A stretch of 34,710 nt of DNA from Sphaerobacteraceae bacterium (GTDB lineage Bacteria; Chloroflexota; Chloroflexia; Thermomicrobiales; UBA6265), in assembly GCA_016781925.1 (NCBI GenBank), contig JADDPH010000049.1, positions 1 to 34,710 of the forward strand, in the 5' to 3' direction. Within the stretch, counting starts at the first letter, position 1, and every line of letters begins with the position of its first letter. The notes beneath the pieces are model-generated. The model worked only from the letters and a program-made list of their open reading frames with translations. It made no database searches and was not told the DNA's origin. Shown here one piece after another: positions 16,182 through 30,571 of the stretch. Made by a program: the position numbers and the translations under genes.

Positions 16182-19100
16182 GTGGCGACCCCGACGACAA
16201 CCTCGCAGGGCCCGGTCCGCAGCGTCCTCGTGCTCGGCTCCGGCCCGATTGTGATCGGGCAGGCGGCGGAGTTCGACTACGCGGGCACCCAGGCGTGCCG
16301 CGCACTGCGGGAGGAGGGGATCCGCACCATCCTCGTCAACTCCAACCCCGCCACGATCATGACCGACGAGGACATTGCCGACGCCGTCTACATCGAGCCG
16401 CTGACGCCGGACGTGATCCGGAGGGTGATCCAGCGCGAGCGGCCGGATGGTCTGCTTCCGACGCTGGGAGGCCAGACCGGCCTCAACCTCGCGGTCCAGG
16501 TGGCCCGGCTGGGCATCCTGGAGCGGTACGGCGTCCGGCTCCTGGGGACCCCGCTCGAGGCGATCGAACGGGCGGAAGACCGGGCGCTGTTCAAGCAGCT
16601 GTTGGACAAGCTGGGCGAGCCGACCGTTGCCAGCACTATCGTCACCACCCTGGAGGAGGCGCGGGCGTTTGCCAAGGAGGTGCCGCTGCCCCTGGTGATT
16701 CGGCCGGCGTTCACCCTGGGTGGCACCGGCGGCGGCGTGGCGCACACGCCGGAGGAGTTGGACCGGATTGTCGCCGGCGGCATCTCTGCCAGCCCGATCG
16801 GTCAGGTTTTGCTGGAGCGGTCGTTACTGGGCTGGAAAGAGATCGAGTACGAGGTGATGCGGGACGCCGCGGACACCTGCATCACGATCTGCAACATGGA
16901 AAACCTGGACCCGATGGGGGTCCACACCGGGGACAGCATCGTCGTCGCCCCGTCCCAGACGCTCTCCGACCGCGAGTACCAGATGCTGCGCTCCTCGGCG
17001 CTGCGGATCATCCGGGCGCTTGGCATCGAGGGCGGCTGCAACGTCCAGTACGCGCTGGACCCGCACTCGATGGACTACTCGGTTATCGAGGTCAACCCAC
17101 GCGTGAGCCGCTCCTCCGCGCTCGCCTCCAAGGCCACCGGCTACCCCATCGCGCGGATGTCCGCCAAGATCGCGATCGGCCGCCGCCTGGACGAACTGAC
17201 CAACGCGGTGACCGGGGAGACGACGGCCGCCTTTGAGCCCGCGCTCGACTACGCGGTGGTCAAGATTCCCCGCTGGCCGTTCGACAAGTTCGCCCGGGCC
17301 GAGCGCACGATCGGCACCCAGATGAAGGCCACTGGCGAGGTGATGGCGATTGATCGCTCCTTTGAGGGCGCGCTGCAGAAGGCCGTGCGCTCCCTGGAGA
17401 CCAACGCCAAGGATCTCGGCTGGGAGGATTCGACCTGGACCGACGAGGTGATCGAAGACCTGATTGCCCGCCCGAACGACCTTCGCCTTTGGGCCCTGAT
17501 GGCGGCGCTGCGCCGGGGCCAGACGCCCGAACGCCTCCACGAGTTGAGCCGCATCGATCCCTGGTTCCTGGACAAGCTGCAAGGCTTGGTGGATCTGGAG
17601 CGGCGGATCGCGAGTGATGGTATCGACGGGGATCTGCTCTGGACGGCCAAGCGGGCCGGCTTTTCTGATGCCCAGATCGGTCGCCTCTCGGGTCAGTCCG
17701 ACGGGCGCGTGCGCGCGCTTCGCGACCGCCTCGGGATGGCGCCGGTCTACAAGATGGTCGACACCTGCGCCGGCGAGTTCGCGGCGGCGACGCCCTACTT
17801 CTACGCCACCTACGAAGAGGAAGACGAGGCAACGCCGATCCCCGGGAAACGGGCGCTGGTGGTGGGCTCGGGCCCGATCCGGATCGGCCAGGGCATCGAG
17901 TTTGACTATTGCTCGGTTCAGGCGGCGCGGGCGCTGCACGACGCGGGCGTCGCCTCCATCATGGTCAACTCCAACCCCGAGACCGTCTCGACCGACTTCG
18001 ATGCGTCCGATCGCCTCTACTTCGAACCCCTCGATGCCGAGAGCGTCGGCGAGATTTTGCGCCACGAGACGGGCGGAGACGGCACAGGTGGGGAGGTGCC
18101 GCCGGTCATCGTCCAGTTTGGCGGGCAGACGGCGATCAACCTTGCGGCGCCGCTGGCGTCAGAAGGCGTGTCCATCTGGGGGAGTTCGCTGGACTCGATC
18201 GACCTGGCCGAGGACCGCTATCGCTTCGAGGCGTTCCTCCGAGGTCTCGGCATCCCACAGCCACCCGGCGCGGCGGTGACCTCGCTCGCGGACGCGGAGG
18301 AGGTTGCGAACCGGATTGGCTATCCCGTGCTGGTGCGGCCATCCTACGTCCTCGGAGGGAGGGCGATGGAGGTGGTCTACGGGGGGGACCACCTGGCCAG
18401 GTACATCCGCAACGCGGCGAGCCTGACCCCAGAGCATCCGGTGCTGGTCGACAAGTACCTCCTGGGCAAGGAGGTCGAGGTCGACGCGATCTGCGACGGG
18501 GAGGCCGTACTAATCCCGGGGGTCATGGAGCACATCGAGCGGGCCGGGGTTCACTCCGGCGACTCCTTCGCGGTCTACCCGGGCATCAACCTCTTCCCGG
18601 CCGAGATCGAGACGATCGTGGACTACACCACCCGGATTGCCCTCGCAATCGGGGCCCGCGGCCTGATCAACATCCAATATGTGATCCACGCCGGCAGGCT
18701 CTACGTGCTGGAGGTCAATCCCCGATCGTCGAGAACGGTGCCCTTCATGAGCAAGGCCACCGGCGTGCCGATGGTGAAGCTGGCGACCGGCGTGATGCTC
18801 GGCCGTTCGCTGAGGGAGCAGGGCTACGAGGGCGGGCTCTGGCCGCGCCAGCCGCTGGTGGCGGTGAAGGCTCCGGTCTTCTCGATGGCAAAGCTCCGCG
18901 GCGTCGAAGTCCACCTCGGCCCGGAGATGAAGTCGACTGGCGAGGTGATGGGCATCGACCGGTCCTTCGAGCCGGCCTTTTTCAAGGCATTGCTCGCGGC
19001 CGGGTTGGCCCTGCCGCCCCGCGGATCCATTTTGCTGACACTGGCGGACGAGGACAAGGCGGACGCGGTCGGGATGATCGGGCAGCTTGTGCGGATGGGT

Positions 19101-19433
19101 TACAAGCTCTACGCGACCGAAGGCACGGCAGCGCTGATCGAGCGGCACGGGATGCCGGTTCAGATGGTCACCAAGCGGATCGGCCGGGGCAATCCCGACA
19201 TGCTTGACGTCATCCTCCAGGGCACCGTTGACGGGGTGATCAACACGCCCGGCCCTGCTGACAAGGAGGTCCTGGACGGGCTCCAGATCCGCCGCGCGGC
19301 GGTGGAGCGCGGCATCCCCTGCATCACCTCCATCGATACTGCTCGGGCGATGACGGACGCCATGGCCTCCGCGGGGTCCGTCTATACTGTCCAGCCGGTG
19401 CCCGCCTATCGGCGGCACGGTTTCGGCTACTAG
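16182..19433 (+). CDS. carB: carbamoyl phosphate synthetase large subunit
   Basis: 1083 residues, full length. It has two homologous ATP-grasp halves: the first opens [20 protein letters not shown], the second [20 protein letters not shown] at about residue 565. The family-typical NVQYALDP and [18 protein letters not shown] blocks are in half one, and [18 protein letters not shown] in half two. An MGS-like allosteric domain, where UMP or ornithine act in other species, occupies about residues 935-1070. The GTG start immediately follows the carA stop with no gap, a strong sign of coupled translation. Confidence 0.97.
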   Translation: MATPTTTSQGPVRSVLVLGSGPIVIGQAAEFDYAGTQACRALREEGIRTILVNSNPATIMTDEDIADAVYIEPLTPDVIRRVIQRERPDGLLPTLGGQTGLNLAVQVARLGILERYGVRLLGTPLEAIERAEDRALFKQLLDKLGEPTVASTIVTTLEEARAFAKEVPLPLVIRPAFTLGGTGGGVAHTPEELDRIVAGGISASPIGQVLLERSLLGWKEIEYEVMRDAADTCITICNMENLDPMGVHTGDSIVVAPSQTLSDREYQMLRSSALRIIRALGIEGGCNVQYALDPHSMDYSVIEVNPRVSRSSALASKATGYPIARMSAKIAIGRRLDELTNAVTGETTAAFEPALDYAVVKIPRWPFDKFARAERTIGTQMKATGEVMAIDRSFEGALQKAVRSLETNAKDLGWEDSTWTDEVIEDLIARPNDLRLWALMAALRRGQTPERLHELSRIDPWFLDKLQGLVDLERRIASDGIDGDLLWTAKRAGFSDAQIGRLSGQSDGRVRALRDRLGMAPVYKMVDTCAGEFAAATPYFYATYEEEDEATPIPGKRALVVGSGPIRIGQGIEFDYCSVQAARALHDAGVASIMVNSNPETVSTDFDASDRLYFEPLDAESVGEILRHETGGDGTGGEVPPVIVQFGGQTAINLAAPLASEGVSIWGSSLDSIDLAEDRYRFEAFLRGLGIPQPPGAAVTSLADAEEVANRIGYPVLVRPSYVLGGRAMEVVYGGDHLARYIRNAASLTPEHPVLVDKYLLGKEVEVDAICDGEAVLIPGVMEHIERAGVHSGDSFAVYPGINLFPAEIETIVDYTTRIALAIGARGLINIQYVIHAGRLYVLEVNPRSSRTVPFMSKATGVPMVKLATGVMLGRSLREQGYEGGLWPRQPLVAVKAPVFSMAKLRGVEVHLGPEMKSTGEVMGIDRSFEPAFFKALLAAGLALPPRGSILLTLADEDKADAVGMIGQLVRMGYKLYATEGTAALIERHGMPVQMVTKRIGRGNPDMLDVILQGTVDGVINTPGPADKEVLDGLQIRRAAVERGIPCITSIDTARAMTDAMASAGSVYTVQPVPAYRRHGFGY

Positions 19434-19515
19434 GGGCAACGGCATCGCACGGCGGCCGAAACCCCTCGTGCCTGCCTGCCCGGCCGCGATGGATCACCGA
19501 AGGGTAAGACACCGG

Positions 19516-20361
19516 ATGGTCGAACTGGACCCGATTCTTGACATGGACTTCGTAGGGGCGGGCGGCGTCGTGGTGCGAGCTCGGGAGTTCGACAGCCGGA
19601 TCCTGGCCGTGGAACCGGTGATGGGCGATTCGGCGGTGCTCACCTTGTCGCTCCCGCCCGGCATGGCCGGCAGCCTTCGCGCCGGTCAGTTCGTGGATGT
19701 GCTGTGCCGCGTCGAGGGGTCCTACGATCCGCTCTTACGTCGGCCGTACTCGATCTTTCGCGCTGACCCCCGGACGGAGACGATGCAGTTGCTCGTCCGT
19801 CCCTACGGGCGGGGAAGCGCCTGGCTCGCCTCCCGGCCTGCCGGCACGATCCTGGATGTCTTGGGGCCGCTCGGCAATACGTTTCAGGTCAACCCCCGCA
19901 GCCGCAACCTGCTGATGGTGGCGGGCGGCGTCGGGGCGGCGCCGCTCGTGATGCTGACGGACCACGCGCTCGCCGACGGGCGCAATGTCACCTACCTCAT
20001 GGGAGCTGCCGACGCCGATGCGCTCCTGCCCGCCTCCTACCTCCCGAGCGATGTTGAGTATGCGGTCGCAACCGACAATGGCAGCAAGGGACATTGGGGG
20101 TTCGTGACCGACCTCGTCCCGGAGTACCTTCGCTGGGCGGATCAGGTCTTCGCTTGTGGGCCCGAGGCCATGTTCCGATCGCTACGTGCGGTGGCGAGCG
20201 CCCATCGCCTCGGCGGGAAGCCGCGGATTCAGGTCTCCGTCGAGCGGACGATGGCCTGCGGGCTTGGCGCCTGCCTCGGCTGCGTCGTGGAAACGAAGCA
20301 CGGCATGCAAACCTCCTGCGTCCAGGGTCCAATCTACGACATGGATGAGGTGGTCTGGTGA
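19516..20361 (+). CDS. pyrK: dihydroorotate dehydrogenase electron transfer subunit
   Basis: 281 residues from ATG 19516 (alternatives: GTG 19468, ATG 19489 and 19543). It passes electrons from dihydroorotate via FMN in PyrD, then a [2Fe-2S] cluster and FAD, to NAD+. RPYSIFRAD is the FAD-binding site, VAGGVGAAPLVML the NAD-binding loop, and CGLGACLGCVV followed by SCVQGP the four-cysteine cluster. Its presence shows that the pathway uses the class 1B heterotetrameric enzyme, linked to NAD rather than to quinone. It lies 82 bases after carB and 73 before pyrD. Confidence 0.94.
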   Translation: MVELDPILDMDFVGAGGVVVRAREFDSRILAVEPVMGDSAVLTLSLPPGMAGSLRAGQFVDVLCRVEGSYDPLLRRPYSIFRADPRTETMQLLVRPYGRGSAWLASRPAGTILDVLGPLGNTFQVNPRSRNLLMVAGGVGAAPLVMLTDHALADGRNVTYLMGAADADALLPASYLPSDVEYAVATDNGSKGHWGFVTDLVPEYLRWADQVFACGPEAMFRSLRAVASAHRLGGKPRIQVSVERTMACGLGACLGCVVETKHGMQTSCVQGPIYDMDEVVW

Positions 20362-20434
20362 GGGCTCCGTCGGGTTTGCCTCTCGTGAAAACCGCTCGCT
20401 GCCAAGTGACGGCGAGACGGACGGCCGACGCCTG

Positions 20435-21442
20435 ATGGCCGCTCCCTCGCTGGCCGTGGATCTAGCCCCCGGAAATCCGCGGGAGCTGGTCCTGGCAAAT
20501 CCGGTGATCGCCGCTTCTGGCTGCTTCGGGTACGGCCTGGAGTACGCCGAAGTGATGGACGTCCAGCGATTAGGCGCGTTCGTGAGCAAGGGGATCACCC
20601 CAAAGCCGCGCTCCGGAAATCCGATGCCGCGGATCACGGAAACGCCTGCCGGGATGCTCAACGCCATCGGCCTCCAGAACCCCGGAATCCGGGGTTTCGT
20701 TAAGAAGTATCCGAAGCTGTGGGAGGCGTGGAAGGTTCCCGCCATCGTCAACATCTCGGCCGAGTCGGTCGAGGAGTACGCGATGATGGCCCGGATTCTC
20801 GACGAGCAGCCGGGAGTGGCCGGCATCGAGGTCAACATCTCCTGCCCCAACATCGCCGCCGGCGGCTATTGCTTCGGGTGGGACGCGGTGATGTCGGCGG
20901 ACGTCACTCGAGCGGTTCGCGCTGCGACGACCCTGCCGTTGATCGTCAAACTCAGCCCGGGCGCGGTCGACATCGTCTCGGTCGCGCTCGCGGTTGAGGA
21001 GGCCGGGGCGGACGCCGTGTCGCTGATCAACACGCTGGTGGGGATGGCCATCGACGTGCGGACGCGACGGCCGGTCCTGGCTAATGCCACGGGAGGGTTG
21101 TCGGGCCCGGCGGTGAAGCCGATCGCGCTCAGGATGGTCTACCAGGTTGCCGTGGCGGTTCGGATCCCTGTGGTCGGGATGGGCGGCATCATGGGCCTAA
21201 ACGACGCGCTGGAGTTCTTCTTCGCCGGGGCAAACGCGATCCAGGTCGGCACCGCGATCTTTGCCCAGCCCGGTATGCTGATCCGCCTCATCGACGACCT
21301 TGAGGATTGGCTGAGGCGCGAGGGAGTCGGGAGCGTGCGGGAGATCGTCGGGGTGGCGCTGCCGGCCGGATTGCCGACCAGGCAGGCGGCCACGGAAGCT
21401 GATGTCGAGATCGACTTCGCGGCAGCAGTCGCGGCGGGATGA
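20435..21442 (+). CDS. pyrD: dihydroorotate dehydrogenase, catalytic subunit (class 1B)
   Basis: 335 residues from ATG 20435. It oxidises dihydroorotate to orotate with FMN. The Cys base of class 1 enzymes is in VNISCPNIAAGG. The FMN-phosphate loop is GMGGIMGLNDALEFFFAGAN followed by AIQVGTAIF. The GGLSGPAVKPIALRMVYQV block is typical of PyrD 1B, in agreement with the adjacent pyrK. A longer reading frame begins far upstream inside pyrK and is not conserved. The stop overlaps the cax start (ATGA at 21439-21442). Confidence 0.95.
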   Translation: MAAPSLAVDLAPGNPRELVLANPVIAASGCFGYGLEYAEVMDVQRLGAFVSKGITPKPRSGNPMPRITETPAGMLNAIGLQNPGIRGFVKKYPKLWEAWKVPAIVNISAESVEEYAMMARILDEQPGVAGIEVNISCPNIAAGGYCFGWDAVMSADVTRAVRAATTLPLIVKLSPGAVDIVSVALAVEEAGADAVSLINTLVGMAIDVRTRRPVLANATGGLSGPAVKPIALRMVYQVAVAVRIPVVGMGGIMGLNDALEFFFAGANAIQVGTAIFAQPGMLIRLIDDLEDWLRREGVGSVREIVGVALPAGLPTRQAATEADVEIDFAAAVAAG

Positions 21443-22490
21443 AGTTTCTCTATCCGCTGCTCGTTCTCGTCCCGATCGCCCTGGTCATGGAATTCGGCCA
21501 CATCGGTGGTCATAGCGCGATCTTTGTCGTCTCCGCGCTTGCCCTCGTTCCGCTGGCGGCGGTGCTCGGCCGCGCCACGGAAGAGACCGCGATCTACACC
21601 GGCCCGAAGATCGGGGCTCTCCTCAACGCCACGCTGGGCAATGCCCGGAGTTGATCATCACCATCGTCGCGCTGCGGGAGGGTTTGGTTGAGGTCGTCAA
21701 GGCGAGCATCGCCGGCTCGATCATCGGGAATATCCTGGTCGTGCTCGGCGCGTCGGTGCTCCTAGGCGGGCTCAAAAACGGCACCCAGCGCTTCGACGCG
21801 AAAGCGGCCGGCACCAACGCGACGATGATGGCTCTCGCGGTCGTGGCGATGGTGATCCCAGCGGTCTTTGCCCTCGGCAGCGCCGAACACCGCCCCAGCG
21901 ACCGGGACATCGAGCGGCTCAGTGACGGCGTTGCCGTCGTCCTCATCCTCATTTACGTGGCGTACCTCGCCTTTTCGCTGCGGGAGCAATCGCCCAACGA
22001 GGAGGAATTCGAGCACCACGGCCCGCCGACCATGAAGTTGCCGGTCGCGGGCGCGTTGCTTGTCGCTTCGACGATCGCGATCGTCTTTATGAGCGAGATT
22101 CTGGTGGGGGCGCTGGAGCCGACGGCGGAGCAGTGGGGGCTGACCGAGCTGTTCGTCGGCGTGATGCTGGTCCCCCTGGTGGGCAACATCGCCGAGCACC
22201 TGGTTGCGGTCCAGGTTGCCTATGCCAACAAGATGGACCTCAGCCTCGGCATCGCCATCGGCTCCGGGCTCCAGATTGCGTTGTTCGTGGCGCCGGTGCT
22301 GGTGCTGGTCAGCGTGCTGCTCGGGCAGCCGATGACACTGGTGTTCAACAGCTTCGAGCTGATCGCCCTGGTGGGCGCGGCCCTGATCGCGGTGCTGATT
22401 TCCCAGGACGGGGAGTCCAACTGGCTGGAAGGGGCCGAGTTGATCGCGCTCTACGCGATCCTCGGGATCGCGTTCTTCTTCGTGCCGTAG
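21439..22490 (+). pseudogene. cax: Ca2+/H+ antiporter (CaCA family), frameshifted
   Basis: The first 71-codon frame (21439-21654) ends in LLNATLGNA and then misses the expected PELIITIVALREGLV; that continuation sits in the next frame from 21651. Reading GCCCGG at 21643-21648 as GCCCCGG restores one protein of about 350 residues. It has about 10-11 hydrophobic segments and the two acidic CaCA repeats, GNAPELI (repaired) and GNIAEHLVAVQVA. The family exchanges cytosolic Ca2+ for protons. The start overlaps pyrD by four bases, so it is transcribed with the pyrimidine genes though it has no obvious link to them. One missing C could be natural or a sequencing error. Confidence 0.85.
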
Positions 22491-22532
22491 GCACCCCTCC
22501 CGTGCCTCTTCGCCGTGCCCTCCGTCGGCCAG

Positions 22533-22567
22533 ATTGGGACGGGCCGTCGGGATCGCGCCGTCCCAAT
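22533..22567 (+). other. perfect 10-bp inverted repeat upstream of pyrE
   Basis: ATTGGGACGG (22533-22542) and CCGTCCCAAT (22558-22567) are exact reverse complements around a 15-base loop. The repeat ends 16 bases before the chosen pyrE start and just before its Shine-Dalgarno. There is no T-run. It could be an RNA stem controlling pyrE or an operator; nothing in the sequence decides. Confidence 0.55.
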
Positions 22568-22583
22568 GACGCTTGGAGCGCCG

Positions 22584-23174
22584 ATGTCGGACGAAAATGA
22601 TCTCCTCGAACGGCTACGTGCGGTTGGCGCGCTGAAGGAAGGCCACTTCCTTCTGGCCTCGGGGCGCCACAGTGATCGCTACGTCGAGAAATTCGATCTG
22701 CTCCGGCAGCCGGTCACGACCTCTCAGGTCTGCCGGGCGTATGCCGATCGTTTCCGGGGTGAGCGCATCGACGTCGTGGTTGGACCGACGACCGGCGGGG
22801 TCATCCTTGCGTTTGAGGTCGCGCGGCAACTCGGCGTAGCTGCCGCCTACGCCGAGCGGCGCGCCGACGGGGCGCCAGGCCGCGAGTTCCGGCGCGGCAC
22901 GACATTCTCTCAGGGGCAGCGCATTGTCGTCGTCGATGACATCCTGACGACTGGGGGATCGGTGCGGGAGACGCTGGCGGCGCTCGCGGCTCAGCCCGTG
23001 GAGGTCGTCGCTGTGGCGGTGCTGGTGGACCGAAGTGGAGGGCGGGTGACCTTTGACGTCCCGCTCGTCGCGCTGACGACGCTTGACGTGGCGACCTGGG
23101 AGACGGATGGGTGCCCGCTGTGTGAGGCGGGAATGCCCCTGGTCAAGCCGGGAACGACCACCACGCCCGCATAA
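22584..23174 (+). CDS. pyrE: orotate phosphoribosyltransferase
   Basis: 196 residues from ATG 22584 (TGGAG upstream); ATG 22566 would add six residues. It joins orotate to PRPP to make OMP. The PRPP loop is RIVVVDDILTTGGSVRETL, the substrate lid region VVVGPTTGGVILAFEVA, and GHFLLASGRHSDRYVEKF the N-terminal core. An extension CPLCEAGMPLVKPG at the end is common in thermophile and Chloroflexota homologues. pyrF is not seen next to it. It follows cax by 93 bases. Confidence 0.95.
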   Translation: MSDENDLLERLRAVGALKEGHFLLASGRHSDRYVEKFDLLRQPVTTSQVCRAYADRFRGERIDVVVGPTTGGVILAFEVARQLGVAAAYAERRADGAPGREFRRGTTFSQGQRIVVVDDILTTGGSVRETLAALAAQPVEVVAVAVLVDRSGGRVTFDVPLVALTTLDVATWETDGCPLCEAGMPLVKPGTTTTPA

Positions 23175-23257
23175 GCACGACCGAAGACCGCCGACGCAGG
23201 CGACGGGCGTGGCGTGCATGGCGGAGCCAGGGAACCCGGGCGACCGGGGGGCAGCCC

Positions 23258-23476
23258 CTACTCCTCGCTCCGGGAGGCGTGCGCCATTCTGTGCTTGAGC
23301 TCGTCACGCTGGGCGAGGAGATCATCGAGACGTTGGTCGATCTGCTGGAGGATATCCGCGCGCGGGCGGTGGACGTATTCGTCGCGCAGTTCGATCAGCA
23401 TCTGCGCGATGCGAGCGATTGTGCGGACCGTGTGGACCGGGTCTTCCTCGCGCGACGGCAAGGTGTAGCCGCTCAT
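23258..23476 (-). CDS. small hypothetical helical protein downstream of ligA
   Basis: 72 residues from ATG 23476, behind GGAGACAGG. I do not recognise it. The composition is strongly helical and charged: a short N-terminal segment (MSGYTLPSREEDPVHTV) is followed by two predicted helices with heptad-like leucines (ARIAQMLIELRDEY and LQQIDQRLDDLLAQRDEL), so a short coiled-coil or helical hairpin is plausible. It lies 54 bases after ligA on the same strand and may share its transcript. A good ribosome binding site and helical regularity are the reasons to keep it. Confidence 0.55.
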   Translation of the reverse strand: MSGYTLPSREEDPVHTVRTIARIAQMLIELRDEYVHRPRADILQQIDQRLDDLLAQRDELKHRMAHASRSEE

Positions 23477-23530
23477 CCTGTCTCCCTCTGACCCTGGTCC
23501 AGACCTCAACCCGCCGGAGGCGAACGGACG

Positions 23531-27812
<4,282 letters not shown>

Positions 27813-28181
27813 GTTATCTCAGCAGTTTCCAGCTCCCGTTGCCGCTGAGTGGCCTGGACCATGAGGCTTCGCCGAGACGTTTCCTCTTTGTGCCACTCCT
27901 ATAACGTGGCGGTGAACTGGTCAGGTAGGAGTTGGTCCTCGGCGTCACCTGCTCGGTCTAGGGGTGTACGTGCTGGCTCTGTTGGCAGTCCTGATTCCGG
28001 CCCACAACCGGTCTCAGAACGCCGCGGTTTGTCAGCGTCAAAAGGCTTAGGCGCCCGAACAGTGACACGCTATGGTACGCTTCTGCCCCTGCGGAGGATC
28101 GTCCGTAGGGCCTCGGTCCGTCTGCGTCCAATTATTGGGATGTCCGTTGCTGGATCCTCGTCCCAGTCAGGAACTGAGGCC
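27813..28181 (+). other. 369-base non-coding leader ahead of the ebo cluster
   Basis: The frame that continues upstream from eboD is open but has no conserved content and low-complexity Ser/Arg codons, so I treat this as intergenic. It must hold the 3' end of the DnaQ-UvrC message and the ebo promoter. A short palindrome CCAATTATTGG sits at 28128-28138. A weak -10 candidate (TATGGT, about 28073) lacks a good -35. No T-run terminator is evident. Confidence 0.5.
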
Positions 28182-29429
28182 ATGCAAGGTACCGTCTTGC
28201 AACCGATCCATCAGGTTGCGGAGGTGACGTTTCGTTACCCCATATTCTTCACGCACGATTTGTTTGCGCCGGAGAATTCTCTTCTAATAGACGTTATGGG
28301 AGCCGGGCGGGACACAAGCGGTCCAAGCAAGGCCATCGTGGTCCTCGATCGTGGGCTGCTTGAGCAGAATCCGGACCTGCTCGATACCATCGAGGCTTAT
28401 GCCGGGCACCATCGCACCTCGTTCAATCTGGTTTGCCCTCCGCTCGTTGTCGAAGGTGGGGAACAGGTCAAGAATGACCCTGGCAACGTTGCGTCCGTCC
28501 ATCGCGGGATCCACGAGTTCGGCATTGACCGGCACTCCTATGTCGTCGCGGTCGGTGGCGGTGCGGTTATCGACATGGTCGGATACGCTGCCGCAACGGC
28601 GCATCGTGGCGTGCGTCTCATTCGGGTGCCCACGACGGTTCTTTCCCAGAACGATTCGGGTGTCGGTGTCAAGAACAGCGTCAACGCGTTTGGCAAGAAG
28701 AACTTTCTCGGCACGTTTGCCCCCCCGTATGCCGTGCTCAACGACTTGGCCTTTCTGACCACGCTCTCGGACCGTGACTGGCGCAGTGGCATTTCGGAGG
28801 CAATCAAAGTTGCCCTGCTGAAGGATGCTGATTTCTTCGCCTTCATCGAGGAGCACGCCCAGGAGCTAAACCGACGAGACATGATGGCCATGGAGTGGCT
28901 TGTCTACCGTTGCGCTCAGTTGCACCTGGAACACATAGCGACGGGCGGAGACCCTTTCGAGTTCGGCTCCTCGCGCCCCTTGGACTTCGGGCACTGGGCG
29001 GCGCACAAACTCGAGCAGCTGACGGATTACTCCGTGCGTCACGGCGAGGCCGTGGCCATCGGCATTGCCTTGGACTCGACTTATGCCCACCTCATGGGGC
29101 TGCTTCCCGAGGCCGACTGGCGGCGAATCCTCCGCGTGACCACGGCTGTGGGACTCCCCGTCTATGTCCCCGAGTTGAGTGAGGACGTGGCCGAGCGCGT
29201 TGATCGGCGCAGTGTCCTCAGTGGCCTGAACGAGTTTAGGGAACACTTGGGTGGACAGCTGACCATCATGCTTCTGGAGCGGATTGGGCGGGGTGTCGAG
29301 GTGCACGAGATGGACGAGGATCGGATTTCGGAGAGCATCCGGCTCCTCAAGGACTACCAAGCGAACGATTCCGCGGCGGACATTCATGGAGGTGTGGCAT
29401 GGCCACGGACGTCAGCAGCTGCCCCCTGA
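28182..29429 (+). CDS. eboD: EboD, 3-dehydroquinate synthase-like enzyme of the ebo cluster
   Basis: 415 residues from ATG 28182; ATG 28140 is also possible. It has the sugar-phosphate-cyclase fold: a NAD-binding [20 protein letters not shown] near residue 120, [34 protein letters not shown], and metal-site histidines in [11 protein letters not shown] and [12 protein letters not shown]. The NFLGTF-PP and [12 protein letters not shown] blocks separate it from housekeeping AroB (which usually has AEVIKYG), and match the ebo-cluster type. The reaction and substrate are unknown. It overlaps the next small gene by 31 bases. It is the first of six tightly packed genes. Confidence 0.9.
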   Translation: MQGTVLQPIHQVAEVTFRYPIFFTHDLFAPENSLLIDVMGAGRDTSGPSKAIVVLDRGLLEQNPDLLDTIEAYAGHHRTSFNLVCPPLVVEGGEQVKNDPGNVASVHRGIHEFGIDRHSYVVAVGGGAVIDMVGYAAATAHRGVRLIRVPTTVLSQNDSGVGVKNSVNAFGKKNFLGTFAPPYAVLNDLAFLTTLSDRDWRSGISEAIKVALLKDADFFAFIEEHAQELNRRDMMAMEWLVYRCAQLHLEHIATGGDPFEFGSSRPLDFGHWAAHKLEQLTDYSVRHGEAVAIGIALDSTYAHLMGLLPEADWRRILRVTTAVGLPVYVPELSEDVAERVDRRSVLSGLNEFREHLGGQLTIMLLERIGRGVEVHEMDEDRISESIRLLKDYQANDSAADIHGGVAWPRTSAAAP

Positions 29430-29734
29430 CCCAGCGGCAGTTGATCGACGAGTACTTCATCGAGCACCGCACGAAGGTGCTGGACATTGCGGCCTTCCTT
29501 GACCGCATGGATCGGGCGTCGGCACGAGATGGGGAAGATGACTTCCGGTTCGTCGCCTTCCGTGAGACGCTTCAGGAACTTTGCTCGGGCGTGCCTGGGC
29601 GGATCGAGCGCGTTCAGATGATCCTCAGTGACCAGACGACGGAGCCGCTGGCCGAGTTGGATCGGAAGGCCGCGTACGGCGCCTCCATCCAACGCGTACC
29701 GGAGCAGGAGGAGGTGCGCGATGGAGTACATTGA
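29399..29734 (+). CDS. unrecognised 111-aa protein inside the ebo cluster
   Basis: 111 residues from ATG 29399 with GGAGGTG upstream, within the 3' end of eboD. I do not recognise the family. It looks all-helical and charged ([45 protein letters not shown]), with no signal peptide or membrane segment. It occupies the place between eboD and eboB, and its stop overlaps the eboB start region by 14 bases. EboA is normally much longer (over 200 residues) and I see no resemblance, so I do not call it EboA. Strong coupling on both sides shows that it is a real, co-translated member of the cluster. Confidence 0.8.
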   Translation: MATDVSSCPLTQRQLIDEYFIEHRTKVLDIAAFLDRMDRASARDGEDDFRFVAFRETLQELCSGVPGRIERVQMILSDQTTEPLAELDRKAAYGASIQRVPEQEEVRDGVH

Positions 29735-30551
29735 TCTGCACGCCCACATGGTCTCGCGCACGACGGATGACTACGAGCGGATGGCTCTCAGCGGTTGCCT
29801 GGCCCTGACCGAGCCTGCCTTCTGGGCCGGATACGACCGGCGCTCGGTTGATGTCTTCGCCGACTACTTCGACCGCCTGACCGACTTCGAGCCAAAGCGG
29901 GCCGCGCTGTACGGCATTCAGCACTACACCTGGCTCTGCCTCAACCCGAAGGAGGGGGAGGACCGTGAGCTAACACAACAGGTCTTGGACATCATCCCGG
30001 AGTTCCTCGACAAGCCAAACGTTCTTGGTATTGGTGAGATCGGCCTCAACCGGGTGACCCGCAACGAGCTCGCGACCTTCCAGGATCACGTCGACCTTGC
30101 CGTCGCGCACGACCAGCTCATCCACATCCACACCCCGCACCTCGAAGACAAGTACAAGGGAACCAAAACCATCGTCGACGCCCTGGTCGCAGACGGCCGA
30201 GTCCAGCCGGGCCGGGTGATGGTCGACCACGCAGAGGAGCACACGCTCCCAATGATTCTCGAGCGGGGCTTTTGGACCGGCATCACCCTCTATCCGACGA
30301 CGAAGACATCTCCAGGGCGTGCCGTCGATATGGTGGAGCGGTACGGTAGTGAGCGAATTTGCGTGGCTTCCGCCTGCGACTGGGGCCCCAGCGACCCCCT
30401 TGCCGTGCCGCGCTTTATCTTGGAGATGCGGCGTCGCGGTCACGGCGAAGAGTTCATCCGCAAGATCGTCCTGGAGAACCCCGCCGCGTTCCTTGGCCAG
30501 TCCCCGAAGTTCCAGTTGCCCCACGCGCGCGCAGCTTCGGTTGTCGGCTAG
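29721..30551 (+). CDS. eboB: EboB, TatD-like metal-dependent hydrolase
   Basis: 276 residues from ATG 29721, behind AGGAGGAGG. It is an amidohydrolase/TatD-type barrel: DLHAHM (two His), GIGEIGLN (Glu), IHIHTPH (His), VDHAEEH (His) and [10 protein letters not shown] (Asp) give the full set of binuclear metal ligands. TatD proteins hydrolyse phosphoesters in nucleic acids, but the ebo branch ([17 protein letters not shown]) has no known substrate. It overlaps the preceding small gene and lies 20 bases before eboE. An upstream extension of the frame to 29628 is in the small gene and not conserved. Confidence 0.9.
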   Translation: MEYIDLHAHMVSRTTDDYERMALSGCLALTEPAFWAGYDRRSVDVFADYFDRLTDFEPKRAALYGIQHYTWLCLNPKEGEDRELTQQVLDIIPEFLDKPNVLGIGEIGLNRVTRNELATFQDHVDLAVAHDQLIHIHTPHLEDKYKGTKTIVDALVADGRVQPGRVMVDHAEEHTLPMILERGFWTGITLYPTTKTSPGRAVDMVERYGSERICVASACDWGPSDPLAVPRFILEMRRRGHGEEFIRKIVLENPAAFLGQSPKFQLPHARAASVVG

Positions 30552-30571
30552 CGGGCGAAGAAGGAGCGGCG

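Noticed and set aside
14781-16745. 654-codon open frame on the - strand
   Set aside because: It lies antisense to pyrC, carA and carB. Its Arg/His/Gly-rich sequence is the usual shadow of high-GC coding on the other strand; no domain is seen.
16824-18065. 413-codon open frame on the - strand, and 17909-19207 on the + strand
   Set aside because: Both are out-of-frame shadows of carB, which is intact and full length.
29399-29734. Calling the 111-aa protein EboA
   Set aside because: EboA is about twice as long, and no resemblance could be seen. The position alone is not enough.
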